DNA from: 2-02-FULL-49-11 sp040757655
GTDB taxonomy: Bacteria; Patescibacteriota; Patescibacteriia; 2-02-FULL-49-11
Assembly (NCBI GenBank): GCA_040757655.1
Contig: JBFLWV010000007.1
Coordinates: 1-11,626 of the forward strand
DNA length: 11,626 nucleotides
Reading direction: 5' to 3'
Position 1 is the first letter of the stretch; the number at the start of each line of letters is the position of its first letter. Shown in pieces: positions 1-5,854 of the stretch. A program made the translations under genes and the position numbers. Under the pieces are notes generated by a model, which was not told where the DNA came from, did no database searches, and worked only from the letters and a program-made list of their open reading frames with translations.

Positions 1-240
1 AACCTGGAGCGCATGCTGCAGTTGCGATGCATCCTCATGGCGGGGAGGTGGAATGTGATGATGAACAATATACTCAAGGCCGTTCGGTTTCAAACCGTAA
101 GTAGTGTAGAGTAGGTGACTGCTCCCGATATAGGTGATGCAGGGTTTCCGCGGAAGGACAGTGTGCGGCGCGCGCAATTCCGGAAGCAGCTTTTCTGCTG
201 CTTTTTTCTTTTCTTCAATTGGCCTGGCCAAAGAGCGCAC
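1..240 (-). CDS. Unrecognised protein, partial (C-terminal part beyond the left edge)
   Basis: A minus-strand frame with no stop runs from an in-frame stop at 286-288 to the window edge, about 95 codons, which would be rare by chance. The first plausible start is a GTG at 240, 23 bases after the vapC stop; a TTG at 231 is the alternative. There is no convincing Shine-Dalgarno site, although AGGA lies 12 bases upstream. The N terminus is charged (PIEEKKKAAEKLLPEL) and is followed by a segment with TYIGSSHLLYTTYG and a His/Pro-rich stretch (VHHHIPPPRH). I do not recognise a family. It follows vapC in the same direction and could be the last gene of that operon or an unrelated gene. The reality of the gene is moderately supported and its function is unknown. 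Confidence 0.45.
   Translation of the reverse strand, partial: MRSLARPIEEKKKAAEKLLPELRAPHTVLPRKPCITYIGSSHLLYTTYGLKPNGLEYIVHHHIPPPRHEDASQLQHALQV
184..212 (+). terminator. Possible plus-strand intrinsic terminator hairpin
   Basis: A perfect 7-bp inverted repeat AAGCAGC/GCTGCTT (184-190 and 197-203) with a 6-base loop is followed by a T-rich run to 212. It has the form of a Rho-independent terminator for plus-strand transcription, but no convincing plus-strand gene precedes it in the window. On the minus strand the same bases encode the K/A/E/L-rich start of the left-edge gene, so the resemblance may be accidental, or it may limit antisense transcription. Confidence 0.3.
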
Positions 241-263
241 ATCTTCTAGGGTTCCTGGGTTTC

Positions 264-647
264 TTACATTCTGAAAAGTTTCAGGTCAGGTACGCGGCGG
301 AAGTCGCTGGCATTCAGCGTGGCGAGCGGAAGGCTGTGTTTCAATGCGGTGGCTGCGATGATGGCGTCTGCGAAGTCAAGATCGTAGCGTGCGCGCAACT
401 TGCCTGATTGTTCCGATAGCGCTGTATCAAGAGGAAATATGGTGATGTTCTTACATAATTCTTGCACTGTATGTAGCATGTAATCATGTTCCCAGACGCT
501 GTTACCTGAAAAGAGCTCGGTATGTGTTACGATTGAGATGCACGGTTCATTTCCTTGTTCCAGCAGTACTATATAAGGAGATTGTGCGGAATCCTTGCGG
601 CGCAGGAAATCAACCATCACCGACGTGTCGACGAGTACGTTTGCCAT
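264..647 (-). CDS. vapC: PIN-domain toxin, VapC family ribonuclease
   Basis: This is a 127-residue single PIN domain, the usual length for VapC toxins, which are metal-dependent endoribonucleases that cut tRNA or rRNA when the antitoxin is lost. The visible acidic residues are Asp7 in the opening VLVDTSVMVDFL strand, Glu44 in THTEL and Asp94 in DFADAIIAAT, with Asn112 and Asp115 in TLNASDF near the end. This is the standard PIN active-site layout. The ATG at 647 lies inside the 3' end of the antitoxin gene, so the two share 31 bases and translation is probably coupled; no separate Shine-Dalgarno site is visible. The toxin frame is -1 relative to the antitoxin, and an A9 run lies just upstream of the ATG. 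The family call is firm; the RNA target is not predictable from sequence. Confidence 0.88.
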   Translation of the reverse strand: MANVLVDTSVMVDFLRRKDSAQSPYIVLLEQGNEPCISIVTHTELFSGNSVWEHDYMLHTVQELCKNITIFPLDTALSEQSGKLRARYDLDFADAIIAATALKHSLPLATLNASDFRRVPDLKLFRM

Positions 648-985
648 AACGAATTTTTTTTTGAGTCTTGCCTAGAAGCAAGAGCATACGCAAGTTCACG
701 ATCCATTCGTTTAAGTCTTCGCGCCGTTCTTTTCCTCATATTCGTGATTTCTTGTGGATTGAACCACCCTGTTTTCAACGTGAGGATTTTTTTGAGATAC
801 TCTTCCTTTGAAAATTTCCGTGGTGCCGCGTGTTCTACCGGCTCTGCGGTGAGTTTCCCGTTCTCAATCTGCAGCTTCAGCCAAAAATCATCACCCATGC
901 CCAGAGATTGCCGCAGCTCTTTCGGAATGGTGATCTGGCCTTTGCTGAATGATTTGACGTATTTGATGGAGGAGGGAGTAGCCAT
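617..985 (-). CDS. vapB: SpoVT/AbrB-type antitoxin (VapB-like) of the vapC pair
   Basis: This 122-residue protein has an N-terminal swapped-hairpin AbrB/MazE DNA-binding domain, roughly residues 6-50, shown by KSFSKGQITIPKELRQSLGM and a following LKLQIENGKL strand. The C-terminal half (about 55-112) is basic and alpha-helical in character and is the likely toxin-binding arm. It is longer than the 70-90 residues common for such antitoxins. It precedes and overlaps vapC, the normal antitoxin-first order. A consensus promoter ends only a few bases before its ATG, and a perfect inverted repeat covers the start codon, consistent with autorepression by the antitoxin or toxin-antitoxin complex. A run of nine A residues lies at codons 108-110, close to the C terminus. 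The antitoxin role is inferred from fold plus context. Confidence 0.85.
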   Translation of the reverse strand: MATPSSIKYVKSFSKGQITIPKELRQSLGMGDDFWLKLQIENGKLTAEPVEHAAPRKFSKEEYLKKILTLKTGWFNPQEITNMRKRTARRLKRMDRELAYALASRQDSKKNSLWQTYSSTRR

Positions 986-1000
986 ACTGATATTCAGTAT
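984..1000. promoter_or_regulatory. Palindromic operator over the antitoxin start
   Basis: A perfect inverted repeat with 7-bp arms, ATACTGA and TCAGTAT, and a 3-base spacer overlaps the -10 box, the predicted transcription start and two bases of the antitoxin start codon. AbrB/MazE-type antitoxins usually bind such palindromes to repress their own operon. Operator function is inferred from symmetry and position. Confidence 0.6.
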
Positions 1001-1023
1001 ATCTTGAATTCCAAGATTGTCAA
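996..1023 (-). promoter_or_regulatory. Sigma-70-type promoter of the vapBC pair
   Basis: On the minus strand a perfect -35 TTGACA (1018-1023) and a -10 TATACT (996-1001) are separated by 16 bases. The expected transcription start, about 6-8 bases after the -10, falls near 988-990, leaving only about 3-5 bases before the antitoxin ATG at 985. The mRNA is therefore predicted to be nearly leaderless, which fits the lack of a Shine-Dalgarno site. The promoter sits directly after the rnc terminator, so the pair is a separate transcription unit. Confidence 0.7.
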
Positions 1024-1038
1024 GGGCTGAAAATGATC

Positions 1039-1075
1039 AAAAAAACACCCCGGAACCCTTGCAAAGATCCCGGAG
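1039..1075 (-). terminator. Rho-independent terminator after rnc
   Basis: On the minus strand, CTCCGGGATC (1066-1075) can pair with GGTTCCGGGG (1048-1057) through a 10-bp stem with three G-U pairs and an 8-base loop. A TG and seven consecutive T residues (1039-1045) follow. It begins 31 bases beyond the rnc stop, so it closes the gyrA-rpmF-nusB-rnc unit and insulates it from vapBC. Confidence 0.75.
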
Positions 1076-1106
1076 CGTTAAATAATAGTTGTACCGCGAG
1101 GCGCGC

Positions 1107-1805
1107 TCACTTCCACTCCTTCACTTCCAACCCTTTTTCTGCGGCGGCCATTTGAGCTTCCTGTTTGGACGATCCTTCGCCGTCTGCTACGAATTCATCG
1201 TTGAGATAGACGCCGATTTTGAAATGCCGTTCGTGATCAGGACCGGACTCTTCGAGCACCCGATAGATGGGCGTCACGCCAGCCACCTCCTGCGCCATTT
1301 CTTGGAAACGGGATTTTGGATCGACATAGAGTTGATGTTCGAGAATATAAGGCAGTTTGACCAATACCTGTTCCTCGATAAACCGTTTCGCGGCATTCCA
1401 TCCTTGGTCAAGATAGATTGCTCCGATGAGCGCCTCATACGCATTGGCGAGGATATATTGCCGCGCTTTGGTATTTGATTCCTTTGCTTCACCGCGTGAG
1501 AGTTTCATGTGTGCGTCGAGGTTGATCTCCTTGGCGAGCTCCGAGAGCATATTCGCATTTACCAATGACGCGCGCCAATTGGTAAGTTCACCTTCTGGGT
1601 TAGGATAGTGGAGGTAAAGAGACTCAGTGACCACCAATTCGAGCACCGCGTCTCCCAAAAATTCAAGCCGTTCGTTATGGGGAAAAGGAAATTCTGGGTG
1701 TTCATTGAGGTAGGAACGGTGGGTGAGGGCGGAGGTGAGGAGATCTTTGTTAAGGAACGTGATGGCAATGGTTTTTTCAAGATGAGTGACGGGTTGAGTG
1801 GACAT
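1107..1805 (-). CDS. rnc: Ribonuclease III
   Basis: This 232-residue protein is the double-stranded-RNA endonuclease that matures rRNA and turns over structured RNAs. The catalytic domain (about residues 8-155) carries the signature NERLEFLGDAVLE at 44-56, including Glu48 and Asp52. The second acidic site is ILANAYEALIGAIYLD, where Glu124 is kept but Asn121 stands at the position of E. coli Asp114. A C-terminal dsRNA-binding domain (about 162-230) shows DPKSRFQEMAQE and a final GSSKQEAQMAAAEKGL. I chose the ATG at 1805 over an in-frame TTG at 1823 because the extra six residues arise from repeat sequence and the family normally starts shortly before HLEKTIAITF-like helices. No Shine-Dalgarno site is visible. 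A long inverted repeat starts 13 bases upstream. It is the last gene before the terminator. Confidence 0.95.
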   Translation of the reverse strand: MSTQPVTHLEKTIAITFLNKDLLTSALTHRSYLNEHPEFPFPHNERLEFLGDAVLELVVTESLYLHYPNPEGELTNWRASLVNANMLSELAKEINLDAHMKLSRGEAKESNTKARQYILANAYEALIGAIYLDQGWNAAKRFIEEQVLVKLPYILEHQLYVDPKSRFQEMAQEVAGVTPIYRVLEESGPDHERHFKIGVYLNDEFVADGEGSSKQEAQMAAAEKGLEVKEWK

Positions 1806-1818
1806 AGCACTGCACGAA

Positions 1819-1907
1819 CTCAAAACTCAAATGTCAAAGCTCAAAACCATATCTCAAAGCCGTAGATCTACAGATTTGAGTTGTGGTTTTGCGTTTGAAG
1901 TTTTGAG
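1819..1907 (-). repeat. Long imperfect inverted repeat in the rnc leader
   Basis: The word CTCAAA recurs in the left half and its complement TTTGAG in the right half. Pairs that nest in order are 1819-1827 with 1899-1907 (9 bp), 1828-1831 with 1894-1897 (4 bp), 1842-1849 with 1884-1891 (8 bp), and 1853-1858 with 1875-1880 (6 bp), around the central perfect palindrome GTAGATCTAC (1862-1871). The main irregularity is a 10-base bulge at 1832-1841. The hairpin base is 13 bases before the rnc ATG. A second small inverted repeat, ATCTAA/TTAGAT, lies at 1908-1921. Confidence 0.8.
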
Positions 1908-1949
1908 ATCTAAGATTAGATAGCTAATAATACTGAGACCTTGTATGAT

Positions 1950-2867
1950 TTATTTTTGTGTAGAAAGGGCGAGACCTAGTTGATTGAGGGCATGTCGAAA
2001 AATCTCTTTTGCATTCTCATACCCCAAGAGCAGCAGCACTTCGTTCTGCGGGATCCAGTCGCCTCCTTTAATTTCGTTGTCCGGGACAATATGGAGCGTT
2101 TCCTCTTGTGTCTCCATGAGGAAGTAGTGAACCACTTTTGGGACAGGCGGTTTGCCGGGCGTATTCACGGTGATATGGATTTTCCCCAGAGGGCAGACTA
2201 TGCGCACGTTTTCTATGCCGATTTCTTCCGCAACCTCTGCACGCGCGGTGTCTTCAAGCGTCTCTCCCGACTCTCTATGGCCTTTAGGAAATGTCCAGCG
2301 GTAGATCGCGTCTTGGATGAGCGCGAATTGATAGACACCCTGCGCGTCCTTGCGAAATACTACTCCTCCAGCCGAAACCTCTTGTGGGGGAGAGGTTGGA
2401 TCGAGTGATTCATGGGTTTGTACGTTCCGTAGTGAAGGGGTCGACACGCGTTCGCCGCGTGATTCCATGTCTTTGTAGATGTTGCCAAGCACGCCATTTA
2501 CGAACTTACTCGATGACTCGCCGCCGAATGTTTTGGCGAGCTCGATTGATTCGTTGATCGCTACCTTGGGCGGTATCTCGCTTGTCTTCAGTTCGTAGAT
2601 GCCAATGCGAAGGATATTGCGGTCAATGGGAGGAATTTGGTCGAGCGGCCATTCCGGTGCATACCGCGAGATGAGCGGGTCAATATCCTCCCGGTGCGAG
2701 AGGATGCCATTAACCAAAGAAACCGTAAAACCTCCATCATCAAAGCTCGGTGCGAAATCTTTGAGGTTTTGTTGCACAATAGTGCGCATGTCCTCACGCT
2801 GGTGGTTGAAATCCCACTGGTAGAGCGATTGGAGAGCGATGGTGCGGGCAAGATGCCTATTTGACAT
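1950..2867 (-). CDS. nusB: NusB antitermination domain fused to a Nudix hydrolase
   Basis: This 305-residue protein has two domains. Residues 1-134 are NusB-like: the basic start SNRHLARTIALQSLYQWDF, then IPPIDRNILRIGIYEL, AINESIELAKTFG and KFVNGVLGNIY, all standard NusB landmarks. NusB with NusE binds boxA RNA and promotes rRNA antitermination. After a hydrophilic linker (135-162) a Nudix domain follows, with FPKGH (193-197) and the box G196, E202, E211, E214, E215, G217. The FPKGH form resembles diadenosine/diphosphoinositol polyphosphate hydrolases. The box Arg expected at 210 is Ala. The start is the ATG at 2867; an upstream extension of the frame to 2930 is only repeat sequence. No Shine-Dalgarno site is visible. 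It lies between rpmF and rnc. Domain calls are firm; the Nudix substrate is unknown. Confidence 0.92.
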   Translation of the reverse strand: MSNRHLARTIALQSLYQWDFNHQREDMRTIVQQNLKDFAPSFDDGGFTVSLVNGILSHREDIDPLISRYAPEWPLDQIPPIDRNILRIGIYELKTSEIPPKVAINESIELAKTFGGESSSKFVNGVLGNIYKDMESRGERVSTPSLRNVQTHESLDPTSPPQEVSAGGVVFRKDAQGVYQFALIQDAIYRWTFPKGHRESGETLEDTARAEVAEEIGIENVRIVCPLGKIHITVNTPGKPPVPKVVHYFLMETQEETLHIVPDNEIKGGDWIPQNEVLLLLGYENAKEIFRHALNQLGLALSTQK

Positions 2868-2878
2868 GAGAATGAAAA

Positions 2879-3007
2879 ATCCCAAATTCCAATGTCCATT
2901 TCCCAATAAAATCCCAAATCCCAATGTCAAATATTGTTATGAGGATTTGTTCAATGATTGGCCATTGGTCATTGGCCATTGGTCATTTATTTGATATTTG
3001 GAATTTG
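2879..3007 (-). repeat. Word-repeat and inverted-repeat region upstream of nusB-nudix
   Basis: The gap is built of short repeated words. Two near-identical 22-base direct copies beginning ATCCCAAAT lie at 2879-2900 and 2911-2932. The complementary words TTTGG and ATTGG fill the other half, giving pairing such as CAAATTCCAA (2883-2892) with TTGGAATTTG (2998-3007). The right arm touches the rpmF stop, and the last rpmF codons (K-P-K-S-K) are themselves made of CCAAA-like words, so the repeat grades into the gene. The inner end lies about 11-15 bases before the NusB start. Confidence 0.75.
2957..2984. repeat. Four perfect 7-bp tandem units ATTGGYC
   Basis: The 14-base unit ATTGGCCATTGGTC occurs twice in a row, which is the 7-base word ATTGGYC four times. 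It lies in the right half of the intergenic repeat and offers several pairing registers with CCAATG words on the other side. Confidence 0.9.
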
Positions 3008-3190
3008 TTATTTGGATTTTGGTTTTAACACCTGTCTCCCTCTATACGTGCCACAGAAGGCACAGACGCGATGCGGGAGTGTTGGGTGTTTGCATTTTGG
3101 GCATTCAATAAGCTGTTTGGGGGTAAGCGCGAAATGAGAAGCGCGTTCGAGTTTTGATTGTTTGGTACGTCGTTTGGAGGGAAGGCCCAT
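3008..3190 (-). CDS. rpmF: 50S ribosomal protein L32
   Basis: This 60-residue basic protein matches bacterial L32 in length. The N terminus MGLPSKRRTKQSK corresponds to the family's M-A-V-P-K-R-R start. The zinc-ribbon form of L32 is shown by CPKC (residues 30-33) and CAFC (43-46), followed by the conserved GTYRGRQVL. It sits in the large ribosomal subunit near the exit of the peptidyl transferase region. The ATG at 3190 lacks a Shine-Dalgarno site and is preceded after 12 bases by an inverted repeat. In this window it is followed by nusB and rnc, so a translation and rRNA-processing cluster is likely co-transcribed. Confidence 0.95.
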   Translation of the reverse strand: MGLPSKRRTKQSKLERASHFALTPKQLIECPKCKHPTLPHRVCAFCGTYRGRQVLKPKSK

Positions 3191-3202
3191 AGGAGTGAGA
3201 AA

Positions 3203-3251
3203 TACTAAACTCTAAATTTAAAATCCTAAGCGAGTATTATGAGTGTTAGTA
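3203..3251 (-). repeat. Inverted repeat upstream of rpmF
   Basis: TACTAAACTC (3203-3212) can pair with GAGTGTTAGTA (3241-3251) through 10 bp with one bulged base, enclosing a 28-base A/T-rich loop. The words resemble those upstream of the membrane protein gene at the other end of the window. The base is 12 bases before the L32 start codon. In the remaining stretch to the gyrA stop (3252-3345) I see no gene and no clear terminator. Confidence 0.6.
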
Positions 3252-3345
3252 GAGTAAGGGATTTTACCACTTTTGGCAAGCCCGTATGTCAGCTTCTGTC
3301 TGTGAGTCCGTGTTGGCCTGCGTTACCTCTGCACATGTCCGCAGT

Positions 3346-5823
3346 TCACACGAGCGTGACCGATGCAACCTTATCGTTCGCATCCTTGAAGCGCATAAGT
3401 TTCACCCCCTGGGTGGCGCGTCCGAGGGAAGGCACAGATTTCAGCGGAAGTCTGATGACCTGTCCTTTCTGTGAGATCATGATGACGTCATGCGCCGCGT
3501 CTTCAGTGGCGTGCCGCGGGTCGTAGATGAATCCGGCCACGATCTCGCCTGTCTTTGTGGTCACCTTCGCAGTTTTGACGCCGGAGCCGCCCCTACGCTG
3601 TGCACGGTAATCTTTCAGGGAGGTCAATTTCCCAAATCCATTACTTAAGATAGTGAGGAAGCTCCCGCTCGCTGCGGTGGCCTTCGCTATGACATCTATA
3701 CCCACAACCTCGTCTTTGCCCTTGAGCTTCACTCCTCTTACTCCTGATGCGTTTCTTCCCATGGGGCGGACTTGCGATTCGGGGAATCGTATGGTTTGTC
3801 CCCCGCGCGTGGCAAGGATGAGTTCGTCCCTGCCGGTGGAAGGCTTCACCCATTCCAATTGGTCTCCTGCTTTGAGTTTAATTGCAATGAGGCCGGAGCG
3901 GCGTACGCTTTCGAAATCCTGCAGTTCCGTTTTTTTAATAATACCGTTCTTGGTCACCATAACGAGGAATGAGTGGCTTTTGAGGTTCGCAACCGGAAGG
4001 ACGCTCGTGACACGCTCACCCGGCGCGAGTTCAAGGAAGTTTTGCACTGCCTGTCCTTTGGCGGTGCGGGAGGTTTGAGGAACGTCATACGCTTTGAGCT
4101 GGAATACCCTGCCACGTGAGGTGAAGAAGAGTATATTGGCATGCGTGGTGGTTGCGAAGAGGTGTTCTACCGCATCTTCTTCTTTTGTGACAAGGCCAAT
4201 GACTCCCTTGCCGCCTCTCCCTTGAGTGCGGAAGGTTTCAGGAGAGAGGCGTTTGAGATATCCATCACGCGTCACGACGATCACCGCAGGCTCGTCAGGT
4301 ATGAGGTCTTCAGTGGTAAAGGTGTCGACCGCGCGTGCGACCACCTGTGTCCTGCGGTCATCGCCATATTTTTCCGCAATCTGCGTAAGTTCGTTCTTTA
4401 TCACCTGGAGCATCTTCTTGGGATGTGCGAGGAGATCGGTAAGGTCCGCAATGAGCCTTTTCTTCTCTTTGAGCTCCGTTTCAATTTTTAAACGCTCAAG
4501 GTTGGCAAGTTGGGAGAGCTTCATTTCTAATATTGCCTCTGCTTGCCGATCGGTGAGGTGGAATTTTTTGATAAGGTTCTGTTTGGCTTCTCCGCGGTCT
4601 TTTGATTGTTTAATAGTCTTAATGACCGCGTCGATCTTGGCAGTGGCGAGAATTAATCCTTCGAGGATATGGGCGCGTTCTTTCGCCTTGCGCAGGTCAA
4701 AGGTTGAACGGCGTTTTATCACTTCTTGGCGATGGGTAATGTGTTCTTCAAGTATCCCTTTCAGCGTCATGACTTTAGGTTGGAGCCCCTCTTCGAGGGC
4801 AAGGAGATTCACGTGAAAGGTGTCCTGGAGCTGCGTGGCGTCAAAGAGTTGGTTCAAGACTTTTTTCGGGAATGCATCTTTTTTAAGCTCGACGACCATA
4901 CGAACCCCTTCGTGACTTGACTCATCGCGCAGGTCCTTAATCCCCTCTATTTTTTTCTCTTTCACAAGAGTGGCGATTGTTTCAATGAGTTGCGCTTTGT
5001 TCACCTGATAGGGGATCTCAGTAATCACAATATGGTAATCTCCTGATTCCCCCTCCATGATTTCCGCTTTGCCCCGCATCACGATGGCGCCTTTTCCTGT
5101 GGCATATGCTTCGGTAATTGCTTTGCGGTTATAGATAGTGCCCCCCGTAGGGAAGTCGGGTCCGTGGATAAATTCTACAAGGTCTGCGACACTTGCCTGG
5201 GGGTGATCGATAAGGTGGATGATCGCCTGTGTGAGTTCCCTCACGTTATGAGGAGGAATATTGGTAGCCATGCCGACCGCGATCCCCACGGTGCCATTAA
5301 GGAGAAGGTTAGGGAGCTTTCCGGGGAGCACTGCAGGTTCCCGCTGGGTGCTGTCATAGTTGGGAACGAAATTCACCGTATCTTTTTCAAGGTCAAAGAG
5401 TAACTCTTCCGCAATGGGCGTCAATTTCACTTCGGTATAGCGCATGGCTGCGGCGGTGTCGCCATCCATGGACCCAAAGTTTCCCTGGCCGCGGATAAGG
5501 GGGTAGCGCATCGCAAAATCCTGCGCCATGCGTACGAGCGCATCATAGACCGCAATATCGCCGTGTGGGTGGTATTTACCCAAGACCTCACCGACGACGG
5601 TCGCTGATTTCCTGAATTTTGCCCCGGCCGTTAATCCCATGTCCCACATTGCGTAGAGGATTTTACGATGCACGGGTTTCAGTCCGTCGCGCACATCAGG
5701 CAGTGCTCGTGCGACGATGACGGACATGGCGTAATCAAGATAGGAGGTTTGCATTTCTTCCACAATCGGCCGCGGCTGTACCGTACCGATGGAAGGAGGA
5801 GGTGGTGGGGGGGCGTGTTTCAT
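3346..5823 (-). CDS. gyrA: DNA gyrase subunit A
   Basis: This 825-residue protein is the DNA-breaking subunit of gyrase, which with GyrB introduces negative supercoils. The breakage-reunion domain (about residues 18-480) has PVHRKILYAM, the quinolone-binding segment GKYHPHGDIAVYDALVRMAQ (82-101), and the catalytic Tyr129 in AAAMRYTE. The C-terminal beta-pinwheel (about 490-825) has repeated GyrA-type blades, with QGRGGKG at 534-540 in the canonical GyrA-box position and a second box QRRGGSG at 742-748. These boxes favour GyrA over ParC. Ile90 occupies the place of E. coli Ser83, and Asp94 keeps E. coli Asp87. The start is the ATG at 5823, followed by MKHA and six prolines. The frame is open upstream to 5949, but that overlaps the preceding gene and lacks similarity. 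It starts 31 bases after that gene's stop and has no visible Shine-Dalgarno site. Confidence 0.96.
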   Translation of the reverse strand: MKHAPPPPPPSIGTVQPRPIVEEMQTSYLDYAMSVIVARALPDVRDGLKPVHRKILYAMWDMGLTAGAKFRKSATVVGEVLGKYHPHGDIAVYDALVRMAQDFAMRYPLIRGQGNFGSMDGDTAAAMRYTEVKLTPIAEELLFDLEKDTVNFVPNYDSTQREPAVLPGKLPNLLLNGTVGIAVGMATNIPPHNVRELTQAIIHLIDHPQASVADLVEFIHGPDFPTGGTIYNRKAITEAYATGKGAIVMRGKAEIMEGESGDYHIVITEIPYQVNKAQLIETIATLVKEKKIEGIKDLRDESSHEGVRMVVELKKDAFPKKVLNQLFDATQLQDTFHVNLLALEEGLQPKVMTLKGILEEHITHRQEVIKRRSTFDLRKAKERAHILEGLILATAKIDAVIKTIKQSKDRGEAKQNLIKKFHLTDRQAEAILEMKLSQLANLERLKIETELKEKKRLIADLTDLLAHPKKMLQVIKNELTQIAEKYGDDRRTQVVARAVDTFTTEDLIPDEPAVIVVTRDGYLKRLSPETFRTQGRGGKGVIGLVTKEEDAVEHLFATTTHANILFFTSRGRVFQLKAYDVPQTSRTAKGQAVQNFLELAPGERVTSVLPVANLKSHSFLVMVTKNGIIKKTELQDFESVRRSGLIAIKLKAGDQLEWVKPSTGRDELILATRGGQTIRFPESQVRPMGRNASGVRGVKLKGKDEVVGIDVIAKATAASGSFLTILSNGFGKLTSLKDYRAQRRGGSGVKTAKVTTKTGEIVAGFIYDPRHATEDAAHDVIMISQKGQVIRLPLKSVPSLGRATQGVKLMRFKDANDKVASVTLV

Positions 5824-5854
5824 GGGCAAAACTGTGACGAAAGGTTTTAATACG

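Noticed and set aside
85..97. Perfect palindrome CGGTTT-C-AAACCG
   Set aside because: It lies within the open left-edge coding frame with no T run or regulatory context, so it is probably a coincidence of codons.
555..1007. Plus-strand open frame of 150 codons across the toxin-antitoxin pair
   Set aside because: It lies opposite two well-supported genes and its translation has no recognisable domain.
1608..1865. Plus-strand open frame across rnc and its leader
   Set aside because: It is antisense to a confident RNase III gene and its end is made of repeat sequence.
2868..2930. Upstream extension of NusB
   Set aside because: The added residues come only from the intergenic word repeats; NusB proteins start near the ATG at 2867.
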